Part shown: in pieces, positions 22,985 to 35,254 of the stretch
Layout: the number at the start of each line of letters is the position of its first letter
How positions within the stretch are numbered: position 1 is the first letter of the stretch
DNA from: Tolypeutes matacus
Lineage: Eukaryota; Chordata; Mammalia; Cingulata; Chlamyphoridae
Direction of reading: 5' to 3'
DNA length: 64,000 nt
Assembly (NCBI GenBank): GCA_026826555.1
Contig: JAKSZT010020895.1
Span: forward strand, 1,029,303-1,093,302
Notes under the pieces: model-generated
What the model was told of the DNA's origin: nothing
The model's database searches: none
The model's input: the letters and a program-made list of their open reading frames with translations, nothing else
Program-made: the position numbers and the translations under genes

Positions 22985-24665
22985 GTTATTAAAGAAGCTT
23001 TAGATTACATAAATGATACATCAGAAATATGGAGCATTACCATATATCCCACTCCCTTCCTCTATTATACTTTCCCCCATTAATAACATCTTTCATTAGT
23101 GTGGTATGTTTGTTATAATTGATGAGTAAATATTGAAGAATTGCTAGTAACCATAACTAATAGTTTACATTAGGGTTTATACTTTGTACCACACATTTCT
23201 ATAAGTTTTGGCAAAATGTATATTGGCCTGTATCTGTCATTGCAATGTCATGCAGAACAATTCCAATGTCCCAAAAAATGCCCCTTATTAACACCTATTC
23301 TTCCCTTTCATGCCTCTCAGAATCTCTGTGACCACTGCCTTTATATCAATGGGACAAGTTGTTCCATTCTTCCATTACTAGAATAAAAATGCATCTCCTT
23401 TGGCCCATAGTTGCATTCCCCCCATATGTTTGTTCATTCCTCAGTCTTTAGGATTTGAGGATGGTGATGCCTACTCTGCTTCTGATGGAGAGGGAGCTTA
23501 GATCCTGTGGGGCAACTGATTAAAATTTTCTTACTTGCAGTTGTAGATACTCTCTGTATTTTTTGGATGGGAATTGTCCATCATCATCATTTTGGTAGCT
23601 GTCCTGGGTGTGTCCAATGAACTGGAGAGTAGGAGTTGCCTGCAAATCTGCTGAGATTCATGGCTAAACTGGCATATGAACAGCGAGAAGATTTATGTCT
23701 CTGGGACACATTTAATGGTTATAATGCTAATTATAGTTTCAAATAAAAGAGTCATAAGTGCTATGTGTGAGAAAATTATAAATGAGTCTAATTCTGATAT
23801 ACTGGCTGGTATAAGTTATCACATATTCTAAGACCCACTGAAAGGGGTCTTGGGATTATCTGCCATGCCTATAATGTCTAGATGTCTTACCCTCAGGAGC
23901 CCCCTACTTAAGGCACTGTTTACAGTGGCAGTCAGTGTGATCCTCCTTAGATGTGTATAAGCATAACCTCTGGAATGACCACTGACTCACTTGAAATCTC
24001 TTAGTGATAAAAACTCAGGTGTATTTAGTGTTTCTCATTTTTTTTCCAGGTCGTTTTCCAAATGCATTGCAATTTGGCACTTGTTAATAATCCCTCATGC
24101 CAGGGAGGCTCATCCCCGGGAGACATGGGAAGAAGGTAGTGTGTTTATATACTGAGTTTGGTTTAGAGAGAAGCCATGTTTGAGCAACAAGGAGACTTTC
24201 AGGAGGTAACTCTTAGGCCATATATAATACTAGGATAACCTTCAATTTCAGAAGAAAGAGTTTCCTAAGTACAAGCATCAATATCATAGGCCTATCACAT
24301 TGGTCTGTCCTCCTTCACTATGCACTGCCCGTGTACTATAAGTTCTCTTGGAACTATATTAGTGAATGTAGCAGGACTCCCCAGGATGGGAATTCAATAT
24401 TCCTTTGGATATTTTGTGGGTCACCCCCACTGAGCCAAGACTCCATGACAACTTGAACACAATCATCTGCCATAGAAGCATGCCCCTCGTGCACCCTTCC
24501 CACACCTTCCCCCACCATAGACACCCCAATCATTGATTCTCCCCTGCCACATTTGTGACAGTTCTGCAACTTGAAACCTCCTCAAAAACAAATACAAAAA
24601 TTAATTAATTAAAATAATAAAGAAATTTAAAAAAATAAAAAATAAAATGCAAATAAAAATTGCAC
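22985..24665 (-). mobile_element. L3U unit, antisense
   Basis: Read on the plus strand it starts AAGAAGCTTTAGATTACATA (the 3' tip of an L1-type 3' UTR in reverse) and ends at 24540-24600 with GTGACAGTTCTGCAACTTGA and AACCTCCTCAAAAAC, then an A/T-rich tract to about 24665. That 5' boundary is shared with 11205-12966 and 51801-53275. The adjacent antisense L1 at 24731 follows the same 3' UTR only as far as TCCCCTGCC and then continues into ordinary L1 sequence. Small open frames are not meaningful. Confidence 0.7.
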
Positions 24666-24730
24666 TGTGTTTTTCATCACCATAAAAATCTATCTTTTAT
24701 TTATGAAAAATTCTTCCATATGTCCCCCCA

Positions 24731-25872
24731 GGGTTTTTTTTTTTTTTTTTTTTTCAATTTGTTTTCAAAGAAACTTTAGGTTACAGAAAAGTCATATCAC
24801 AAATATAGGATTTCCTATTTATGTCCCTCCACTCCTCTTATCACATTTTCCCCTATTAATAACATCTTACATGAGAGTGGTACATTTTACAATTGATGGA
24901 CAAATATTGAAGCATTATTATTAACCATGATCAATGACTTACGTTTTTGTTCACATTTTGCACTGTATACTTTTATAGGTATTGAAAAAATGTATAATGG
25001 CCTGTATCTGTCATTGCAAAATCATGCAGAACAATTCCAATGCCCTAAAAATGCCTTATGTTCCATCTATTCTTCCTTCTCCTCCCCTCAGTACCTATGG
25101 TAACAACTAAGTTTCCATTTTTGAAGAATAAGTTTCAAAATTACATGATTTAATATTGAGGGCTTGACATATTGATCTGTTTTCCTTTATGAGGCATTGC
25201 CCCTCAAATTGAAAACCTAGCTGAACTCCCCAGAATGAGAATTTAATCTTTTTTTGTTTAGAGTTTGGGTCTCCATGCACTGAGATAACATCCTATGACA
25301 GGATGAACACTTTTATATTCCATAAAAGCATGCCCCAGGTATGCCCTGTCCTATATATCCCCCACCCCCAACATACTGCACCAGTAGCCCTCCCCTGCCT
25401 TAGTAGCCAAAAGAACAATCCAATCATTGTAATTTCAATCACAGACATGCAAATCCCCAGTGTTTACCTGTTCCTCCAGCTCTCTCCCCATTTCTATGGA
25501 TAGTGCAACCCAAACCCCCACCCTACTTGCCCTCAAATTCTAGCATCTTTGACCCCACTGATCCCTGCACCACTATCACCCACATCTACTGCCACACTAC
25601 CTCTTTCCCATTATCATAGACTTCACCCATATTAAGCTCACCATACTCTACTTCCTATCTGTCTCCTGACAACCTGTCTTCCAGACTCTAGCTCTGTGAG
25701 TCTGTGCCGTGTGCTTAGGTCATATCAGTGAGGCCATGTAATATTTGTCCTTCAGTTACTGGCTTACTTCACTCATCATAAGGTATTCAAGAGACATCCA
25801 TGTTTTCCCATTTGTCGGTACTTCATTCCTTCTTACAGCTGAGTATTATTCTGTTATATGTATATATCATAA
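24731..25872 (-). mobile_element. L1 3' end (3' UTR and tip of ORF2), antisense, 5' truncated
   Basis: It opens with a T-run at 24731-24753 (the reverse of a poly(A) tail), then the long 3' UTR, and ends in ACATCCATGTTTTCCCATTT and TACAGCTGAGTATTATTCTG, the antisense of the ORF2 C-terminal region. This is a standard 5'-truncated L1 insertion. It shows that this type of 3' UTR is physically joined to L1 ORF2. Part of the UTR seems deleted near 25110. Confidence 0.8.
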
Positions 25873-26676
25873 TAGAAGGGGAGCTAGGCTAATTCATAAC
25901 ACAGAGGGGGAAGACAGGAAGTGTTCAAAGAGTCAAAGAGCACTAAAGCTCAGCTTCTCCAATTTCTGGGATTTAGGAGTACTAATTTATACATAAGCAC
26001 TTATTTATCTTTAATCAATATGAATATTGTTCACCTGAGAATTTTTCATGTGATAATTTGCTATTATCATCCACTGTTATGAAAATATACAACAAATAGA
26101 GACAGAAATAGAAAGTCTGTAGCTTCAGTTAAAATTTTTAGTTATAAGTCTGGCACAGAAACACAGAAACATAGAATTTATTGGTTTAAATTATAATGTA
26201 TTTACATTTAAAAAAAAATTCTTATTCTGATACAAAGACCTAAAAGATTGAACATTTGGCATTTCATTTAATTTCTCTTCTCTTTTGCAATGTAATCTTA
26301 ATTGCAATATAGTCTTAAGGTCAAGAGATATATTTTCTTGCTCTTGTTCTCCAGATTCTAGTTTATATTGGGGCCAGACTATGTTAAAACAAAATATCAT
26401 CTTTTTCATTGTTTTTTAATGAAACATAGATCAATTATCCAAAATATATTTTAGAGGACTGAAATCATATGCATTGTTAACATTTCCCACTTTTTATAAC
26501 TTATGACACACTAGTAAAAGATTTCACAGAATTATAACCTGGTAAACTAGAAAAAAAACTGGAAACCAAGAATGTGAGCACTTCAGTGAATAACTCTTAT
26601 AAGTCTTCAGTCCTGTGCTTGGTAACCAGAAAGGCTGGACTATGGTAGGACTCTATTCCACAATCTTAAACAATAG
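25873..26676. other. Unassigned stretch
   Basis: AT-rich, with no gene or repeat recognised. The minus-strand frame 26191-26409 (72 codons) has no recognisable relatives. Confidence 0.35.
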
Positions 26677-26969
26677 CCACAAACCAAATTGTGACTCTAG
26701 CCCTTGACCAGAACCAAAGAGGGCCTCTAACCCATGGCTAAAATCAAAGTAGAACACTAACAATCACCAGAATCAGAGTTTGCCTCTAGCCCATGACTAA
26801 AAACAAAGTGACACATGAACCCATGACCAGAACCAAAGTAGGACATAGCCCACAACCAAAACCAAAGTGGGACTCTAATCCATGAACAGAAACAAATGAG
26901 ATTCCAACCCCTAACCAGAACCAAAGTGGGACACTAATCCACATCCAGAAACAAAAGGGGATTCTAACC
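26677..26969. repeat. 30-bp minisatellite, about ten units
   Basis: Diverged head-to-tail units resemble CATGACCAGAACCAAAG followed by TGGGACTCTAACC. Typical full units start near 26702, 26732 and 26762. Most are 29-30 bases and a few have lost one base. There is no conserved-repeat plus unique-spacer arrangement. No frame stays open across the array, so there is no sign of a coding repeat. Confidence 0.85.
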
Positions 26970-27249
26970 TACAGCTTCAGCAAAAGAGTAGGAACAAATA
27001 CCAAGTTACTCACCCAAAAGACATCTGTTCTTGAAATCATTTCTCCACTCAAAATGAAACTGCACTCTAGTATCTGCTATACTTACAGGAGCAGGAAAAA
27101 CTGATCACTGAGCCTCCAGACTAGCTGGTTTATGTGGATACTTAGTGTTGATGAATGAAAAATTCTATCCTTCAGGGCCACAAAGTCTCAGGCAAGGGAT
27201 CCAGAGACCCTTTACATCCCTTCAGGGCTTGTTGCCTGATGCACATGGA

Positions 27250-27600
27250 AGTCAATATGATGACACCAGGATTTTGAGGAAAGAGTTTATTGTGAGGTAG
27301 CCACACAAGGAGACATGAGTTAATCCTCAAATCTGTCTTCCTGACTCTAAAGGGATTATGGATTTCTATGTGCTTTAAACAAATGGAGGTGACAAGGGTG
27401 ACATTAATTATTTTTGTATATATTAATTGGTTATGTTTCAGTTATAGTTAATAGGGAATGTGCAAGTGTAAGCACATGAAGCCCTTGAAAACTGATGAAA
27501 ATCAGCTGGGGTAAGGGTAAATTGGTTGTGAAGAGGGCTGTAATTGAGGGCATCTGGTTATAGCTCTTTTAAAAATCACTCAGTTAACAGAAGATAACAA
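27250..27600 (-). mobile_element. Possible LTR, antisense
   Basis: AGGAAAGAGTTTATTGTGAG near 27279 looks like an LTR poly(A)-signal region in reverse, followed by GGTAGCCACACAAGGAGACA. I associate this pattern with some mammalian ERV LTRs, but the ends cannot be placed. Confidence 0.35.
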
Positions 27601-28747
27601 CAACAATAACAAGTAAAAGAAATAAGCTAAAATAACAACTACAATTAAAAGTAAACTCTCAGTAGTTAGTGGTTACAATTATATCTAACATTTTTTTGTA
27701 CCCTTGTCTGTGCTGTAAGTGAGCAAAGGGCTTTTCAACCCATCTTTTCAGGTAATGATAATGATGAATGGGAAGGTAACATATGTTTTAACTGATCACC
27801 CAACTATAAAGTGATGGAGGAAAAGTTAAACCCAGACAATCTAACCAACTCCAAAGCATTGCTCTTCATGATTGCTTTTCCCCTCATTTACTCAAAATGC
27901 ATATTTCCCTCACTTATTAAACAAAGTGCCAATTAGCATGCATAAACTCTGAGTACATCTATAGAAAAACTTCCTAATTTTATTGAGTCCTCTATTTATC
28001 ACATTTATTTGAATATAAAACATTTTCTACAAGAAATATCAGTATTATGCTCTAGGCAATGAGTCTGTAGAAAGTAAAGGAGGAAATCCATTCTCGACAT
28101 GCATATGATTGGAGCTATCCAATGGGTCTTTACATTGAAGTCCAAAGACCTTTTCGAGGGGATAGGGAGACAGGAGTTCCTGGATAGAGTATTATTCCTT
28201 ATAAAATACTTGTTTGTAGTTATATGTATTGTTCACAGTCTAAAATCCCAAGAGATGGTTTCTGGGATTCGTCTCCTTGCCAAGGTAATCCATAACACAC
28301 AGGAAGATTTTCAGCCTTCCTCACTAGTTTCAGAGAATTAAGTCTTGATACTAAAAGCCTCTATTGTATGTTATGAGTGAAATCATCTTTATATAGAAAA
28401 TGGTACTAGTTATATATCCCCTTAATAGACTTAAGAAAATAATAACTAAAATCATTTTCTGTGTCTTGTTTCAATAATCTCATACAGACTCTACCATATT
28501 ATTTAAATCTTATTTTGTCAAGGTGAAGATTGTAAACCCATATTGTCTCATACTGTTGCAGTTTTCAAACATGCATGGTTCAAATTTGAAATCTCAGAGA
28601 GATAATCGGTTAATTTGTGTCGAAAGTACTTTACATTATGAAATTCAATGAAAATAAACATGTAAATTGTGAACTATGGGGTTATGCAATATGTAATTGA
28701 AACAAAGAATCTCACAATGATTTCCTTTTTCCCATATCAGGGAGAGA
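27601..28747. other. Unassigned stretch upstream of the olfactory receptor pseudogene
   Basis: No recognised repeat. Olfactory receptor genes often have an untranslated leader exon several kb upstream, but none can be identified here. Confidence 0.35.
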
Positions 28748-28930
28748 AATACCGTAGCCAATCTCACTATATAAATAACTGAATTCATACTCATGGGATT
28801 TTCAGACACCTAGGAGCAGCACATCCTCCACGATATGCTGCTCTTGCTCATCTACCTGGAAGATCTGACTGGCAACCTCCCCATTGTGACCCTTACCACC
28901 TTGGGCCACAACCTCGATAGTCTAATGTGC

Positions 28931-28969
<39 letters not shown>

Positions 28970-29875
28970 TTTTATTATGGGTAAAAATCAAAATTCTCAC
29001 AATACATACAAACATTTGCAAAATGATATATAAATATATATGCATATATGTGTATTTGCTTACAAAAATGTTGTTTATATATATATATATATACATATAT
29101 TTTAAGAGGTGCTTAGATTACCCAAAATATTACATGGAACCCACTGGGATTTTTAATGCAGACCATATCATTGTTCGGTCATTTCTTCATATCTGTCACA
29201 TTTCCTAGAGCCATCATCCATTCCCTGAACCAAAATCATTCCATATTTTTCCTAGGGTATGTGGTCTAAGTCTCTCTTTTTTTTTTTTTTTTTGGTTGTT
29301 TTATTTGTTTGTGCATAGCTGGCCTTGCTCACAGTGATAGCTCATGATGGATATGTGGGCATTTGATGCAGTCTACATTATCAGGTCATCATGAATGGAG
29401 GGTCCTGTGAGAAGATGAAGGCTGCTTCATGGCTCAGTGGGTTCATTTCTGGGTTCTTGAACACATCTGTGACCTTCTCTTTATCACTTTATAGGTCATA
29501 TTTTTTCCATGATTTTTTTCTGTTAGGTTCCCTCATTACTCAAATTCTTCTACTTCAGAGAAGTACCAGCCTGAGATTGGATCCATAATTGTCACAACAT
29601 CTTTGTTTTTTAAAAAATATGTTTTATTCCAACATGGTTTCCTATATTCAAATATTTCCCTGGTACCAAGGATCCCATCAGCAAAAATCAGGTTGAAAGC
29701 CTTCTTGACATACATTCTTTACCTTGGTTTTGTCACTGTTTTCCACATAAAAGGTCCATTGCCTACCTAAAGCCATGGTCAGAGTCCTTTTTTGTTTGAA
29801 ATCTGCTGGCATTTCTCTTCTACAACATGGTTCCACCCACCCTGAATACCATCTTCCATAGCCTGAAGTCATGAA
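28748..29875 (+). pseudogene. Olfactory receptor pseudogene, class II, OR14-like
   Basis: Recognisable blocks of a seven-transmembrane odorant receptor appear in order. N-terminus and TM1: NLTI, TEFILMGFSD, MLLLLIYLEDLTGNLPIVTL (28748-28930). End of TM3: LALLTVIAHDGYVGI near 29312-29353, with DRY changed to DGY. TM4: VIMNGGSCEK and ASWLSGFISGFLNTSVTFSL. TM6-TM7: AYLKPWSES near 29765 and LFYNMVPPTLNTIFHSLKS near 29817-29873 (the PMLNP-type TM7 motif). In-frame stops occur at 28772, 28811 and near 29354. TM2 and most of TM3 are missing or replaced by an L1 3' end at 28931-29155, and frames shift. OR14-like is inferred from overall similarity; any class II family is possible. Confidence 0.85.
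28931..29155 (-). mobile_element. Antisense L1 3' tip with (TTA)n run, inside the OR pseudogene
   Basis: A (TTA)n tract at about 28931-28970 is followed by AAAATGATATATAAATATAT, a TA-rich run and AAGAGGTGCTTAGATTACCC. The same series occurs at 35860-35990 at the tip of an L3U-type 3' UTR. The (TTA)n run is likely the degenerated poly(A) tail in reverse. The insertion breaks the receptor frame just after TM1. Confidence 0.75.
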
Positions 29876-30664
29876 AATTGCCTAGTGTAAAATTCTAAGA
29901 AATACTGTTTAAACACCAACACAGACATTTTATTCACTTCAGCCAAGCAAAGGAATAGTTTAGTTACTAATACCAGGCATTCTGTTTATATAAGATTAAA
30001 AATTTACACATTTAAACACCCAGAGAATTCAGGATTTTGCAATATTTCTTTATATAAATAAACATATATGTAAAATAAGATTTCCCCCAAAAATATTTTA
30101 GCCAACAGAAAGCATAATTGTGGAAACTGTAACATTTCCCTTATGTGTGTTAAATTTATACAAATGGATTAATTATTTTGTTGTAGCTCTACAATTTGAT
30201 CTTCCACTCAATGGTATACATCTGAAAATTATTTCATATTCATTCAGTGATGGGCATCACAATATTTCCAAGTTATAGTTTTACAAACTACAAACTATTG
30301 TAATGAATATTTTTCTGAATTTATTCTTATGGACAATGAACTAAATATAGTTAATGGCATTGACCATTTTCAATTTTATAAGAGAGTCAAATTTTTCTTT
30401 AAGGTTGATTTTTATTCCTAAAAGTGGTGGATAAAAGTAAAATATATACATTCTTCTTAATTTCACTTGAATATGTAATAAATTTGGAATATTTAAAAAG
30501 TATGTACCCCTTTAAACAGTAAAAATGTTAACTTGTAATTTTAATTTATATTTCTCAGATTTTGCTTTAAAATGAGCCCCTTCACAGACTTTTCAGTTAG
30601 GTTATTTTCAATATTATTTTATATGTACTAAACATTTATAATTTATCAATTCTTAATAATAGAT
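29876..30664. other. Unassigned AT-rich DNA
   Basis: No gene. The stretch around 30180-30420 has the flavour of an old LINE 3' end, but I cannot name it. Confidence 0.35.
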
Positions 30665-33600
30665 TTTTGAAGATTAGATAGGATGCAAAGATCTCTCAAA
30701 ATATAACCAAAAAATAGCTAGAGTAGTGATACTATTGGATAAAATAGATTTTAAAGGCAAAAATGTTATAAGGGATAAAGAAGGTCATTATATATTAATA
30801 AAATTGGCAATTCAGTGAGAATAAATAAATATATAAAATAATTATGCACCTAACTACAGTGACCCAAGATACATGAGGCACACACTGGAAAAGCTGAAGG
30901 AAGAAATAGGTGTCTCTACAATAATAATTGGAGACTCCAATACAACACTCTCACTATTAGATAGATGAGATGTACAGAGAATAAATAAATAAACAGAGAG
31001 CTTGAATAATATGAAAAATGAACTAGACCTAACAGAATTCTATAGAGCATTTCACCGCAAAATAGCAAGAAAGTATATTCTTTTCAAGGGCATATGTATC
31101 CTTCCCCAAGATAGACCATATGATGGGTCACAAGACAAGCCTGAATAAATTTTAAAAAGATTAATATCATACACAGCACTTTCTCTGACCATAACAGAAT
31201 AAATCTAGAAGTCAATAATGGGCTAAAAAAAGGAAAAATGATACATATACAGATATTAACACAGGCTTAAATAATCAGTGGGTCAAAGAAAAATTGTAAG
31301 GCAATTCAGCAAATATCTTGAAATGAATGAAAATGAGAACATAGCATATCAAAACCTATGGGACACGGAAAAGGCAGTACTGAGAGGGAAATTTATAGTG
31401 CTAAAGGCTTACATTAAAAAAAAAGCAATAGCTGAAATTGAAGACCTAGATGTACACCTGGAGGAACTATTATAATAGAAAAAGAACAGAAAAATAATCC
31501 CAAACTAAGCCAAAGGAAAGAAATAGTAAAGAGCTGAGCAGAAATAAATGAAACTGATAATATAAAAACTATAGAGAGAACCAGCAAAACCAAAAGTTCA
31601 TTCTTTGAGAAGATCAACAAAATTGACAAATCCTTATCTAGATTGACAAAGGGGGAAAGAGAAAACACAAATAAATAAAATCAGAAATGAAAAGGGGACA
31701 TTACCACTGACCCCATAGAAATAAGAGAGATCACAGGAGAATTCTATGAACAAGTTTATGCCAAAAAATTAGACATGGTAGACAATAAGAACAAATTCCT
31801 AAAAGCACAAATGAGCGACACTGACCCTAGAATAAATAGAAGACCTCAACAACAATGAAGAGATTGAAACAGTCATCAAAACATCCCAAAAATGAAAAGC
31901 CCAGGACCAGATGGATTCACAGGTAAATTTTACCAAACATTCAAAGATCACCTAATACAGATCTTTCTCAAGTTCTTCCAAAAAATTGAACAGGAAAGAA
32001 GGTTACATCACCCTAATACCAAAAGCAGATGAAGATACTATGAAAAAAGAAAATTAAAGATCAATATCTCTAATGAATATAGATGCAAATACATCAACAA
32101 AACACTTGCAAACAGAATCCAAAATCACATTAAAGAATTATATGCCACGATCAAGTGGGTTTTATCCCAGATATGCAAGGATGGTTCAATGGAAGAAAAT
32201 CAATTAGTGTAATAAACCACATTGATAGAAGACAAATCATATGATCCTCTCTATTGATGCAGAAACGGCATTTGACAAATTACAGCACCCTTTCTTGATA
32301 AAAACACTCCAAAGATAGGAATAAAAATAAGCTTTCTCCATAAGGTAAAGTGTATATATGAAAATCCTACAGTAAGCATTGTACTTAATGGTGAAAGACT
32401 GAAAGTTTTCCCACTAAAATCAGTAACAAGACAAGGATGTCCACTGTCATGATTATTATCCAGTATAGTGCTACAAATTATAAGTAGAGTAATGAGGTTG
32501 GTCAAAGAAATAAAAGGCACCCAAATAGGAAAGGAAGAAGTAAAACATTCACTCTGCACTGATGACATTATCTTATATCTGGAAGATCCTGAAAAATCCA
32601 CAAAAATGTTACTAGAATTAATAGGCAAGCACAGCAAAGCAGTAAGACACAAGATTAATATGCAAAAATCAATAGTGTTTCTATATTAATGTGCAGTCTG
32701 AGGAGGAAATCAGAAAACAATTCCATTTATAATATTGACAAACACCATCATATTTAGGAATAAACTTAACCTAGGACATAAGGGACCTGTATTCAGAAAA
32801 CCACAAAACATTGCTAAAAGAAACTGAAAAAGACTTAAATAAATGGAAGGATTTTCTGTGTTCATGGATTGAAAGACTAAATATTGTTAAAATGTCAGTT
32901 CTACCCAAAATGATTTACAGATTCAACATAATCCAAATAAAATCCCAACAGCCTTTTCTGCAGAAATCAAAAAGCCAATAATCAAATTTATCTGGAAGGG
33001 CAAGGGATCCTGAATAGCCAAAAATGTCTTTGAAAAGAACGAAGTTGGAGGACTCTCACTTCCTGACGTTAAAACATATTACTTAGTTACATTGGTAAAA
33101 ATAGCATGATGCTGGCATAAGGACAGATTGACCAATTGAATTGACTCAAGAACTCAGAAATTGACCCTCACTTTTACAGCCAAGTGATTTTTGAAAATGC
33201 TTTTAAGCCCTCTCAGTTGTACCAGAACAGTCTATTCAACAAGTGGTGCTGGTAAAACTGGATAGCCATATCCAAAAAAAAGAAAGAATACCTGTATCTC
33301 ACATTTTATACAAAAATTAACTCAAAATGGATCAAGAACCTAAATATAAAAACAACAGTCATAGAACTCCTAGAAGAAAATATAGGAAAGCACATTCAAG
33401 ATCTTGTGGTAGGTTGTAGTTTCTTAAACCTTACACCAAAAGCATGAGCAACAAGAGAACTAATATAAAAATTAGACCTCATCAAAATTCAATACCTTTG
33501 CACCTTAAAGGACTTTATCAAAAGGGGGAAAAGGTAGCTGACTCAATGGGAGAAAATATTTGGCAATCACATATCTGATAAGGGTTTGAATCCATGATAC

Positions 33601-34700
33601 ATAAGGGGATCATACAACTGAACAGACACTTTTTAATTGAAAAGACAAGCTATCCAATTAAAAAATGGGCTAAAGATTCAACAAGACAACTGTCCAAAGA
33701 AGAAACACAAATGGCAAAGAAACACATGAAATAGTGTTCAACATCAGCTATTAGAGAAATACAAATCAAAACTATGAGATATTATTTTCACACCTATTAT
33801 ACTGGCCATTATTAAAAAGTCAGAAAATGTTGGAGACCGTGTGGAGAGTTCAGAACACTTATTCACTGTTGGTGGGAATGTACAGCCACTGTGGAAGACT
33901 GGCAGTTCCTAAGGAAGGTGAATGTAGACATGCCATGGGGTCCTGCAATATCATTGCTAGGTATAAACCCAGAGGAACTAAGAGCAATGACACAAATAGA
34001 CATCTGCACAATAATGTTCATAGCAGCATTATTCACAATAGCCAAAATTGGATACCACCCAGGTGTCCATCAACTGATTAATGGATAAAAAAATTGTGGA
34101 GTATACCCATGATGGAATATTATGCAGTGGTAAGAAGAAATGAAGTTGTGAAACATAGGACAACATGGATGAACCTGGAGGACATTATGTTGAGTAAAGC
34201 AAGCCAGACACAAAAGGACAAATACTGTATGATTGCACTATTATGAACTAAATATATTATGTGAAATAGAAAGACATTATGTGAAATATGAATATGGGTA
34301 AACTTGTATATAAGGTCGTTTTTCTTTGAAGCTGAACAATTATAAGTTAAACTACAAAATATTAATATCAGGAAAAAAAAAAACACTTCATGATAAGTGA
34401 AGGAGACCAGAGACAAAGTACTACATATTGTATGATTCCATTTATATAAAAAGAAAATATAAATCGATTTATAAAGATGAAATTAGTTTAGTGGTTATGG
34501 AAGGCTGAGGAAGGAATGCTAACGGATTGGAGTCTTTCCTTTTGGACTAAGGAGAGTGTTCTAAAATTCATGAAATGATGAATGTACAACATTGTGATTA
34601 TACTCAAAGCCCTTGATTATACACTTTGCATAGATCATATGGTATGTGAATATATCAAAATAAAACTGCTTAATAAACAAATATTGTACAGGAATAGCCA
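30665..34700 (+). mobile_element. L1 ORF2 and 3' UTR, sense, 5' truncated
   Basis: It begins in the endonuclease domain (AGATTTTAAAGGCAAAAATG near 30751) and runs through the reverse transcriptase to the C-terminal region. The active-site block near 32551-32592 reads CTDD-IILYLEDPEKST, so both aspartates survive although the preceding residue is altered. Recognisable later blocks include CAGTGATTTTTGA-type sequence near 33180 and ATTCACTGTTGGTGGGAATG near 33861. ORF2 ends near 34250, and an M-type 3' UTR with a GGATTGGAGTCTTTCCTTTT block runs to about 34680. Many stops. The minus-strand 133-codon frame 32251-32652 is its shadow. Confidence 0.85.
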
Positions 34701-35085
34701 GAAATAGCAGATGTGTTCAGCAGGGGAAATAGAGAGATTGGAAGATGAGGAAATTTTTTTGTTTATTTGTCTGTTTTTTGTTTATTATTATTATTATTGA
34801 TATAATGAAAATGCTTTGATAATGAGATGAACACACAACTGTGATTATGCCAACTACTATTGATTGTATACTTTGGATGAATTGTATGCTTTATTAACAT
34901 GTATCAGTGAATTTGACTTGTTTAAAAAAATTATGTTAAATGAAAGAAGGCAATTCCCAAAGGCCATATACTATATGATTCTATTTTTATGATATTTGGG
35001 ATAAGGCAAAGCTATAGCATCAAGAATCATTGTAGACTGTGTGCGAGTGAGCAGAATAATTTTGTGATGGGGAATTTTTTATTGT
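34701..35085 (+). mobile_element. Second sense L1 3' UTR piece
   Basis: The blocks GTTAAATGAAAGAAGGCAAT and GATTGTATACTTTGGATGAA repeat, in divergent form, the 3' UTR layout seen just upstream. This suggests a second L1 tail inserted in, or duplicated beside, the first. Confidence 0.5.
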
Positions 35086-35089
35086 GATA

Positions 35090-35223
35090 TTTATAATTCC
35101 TCATTTTATTATTTTTACATGTACATTTTAATTTTATTCATTGTATTCACTCTTTATTTATGGATTGTATGCACCAAACTGTAGATTTATCATTATTTAT
35201 GCATTTACTTTTTAGAACTTGTA

Positions 35224-35254
<31 letters not shown>

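Noticed and set aside
26677..26969. Possible CRISPR-like array of ~30-bp repeats
   Set aside because: Units are contiguous with no unique spacers, diverge from each other and sit in a mammalian genome; it is a minisatellite.
32251..32652. 133-codon minus-strand open frame
   Set aside because: It is the antisense shadow of L1 ORF2 reverse transcriptase; the sense strand carries the recognisable L1 blocks.
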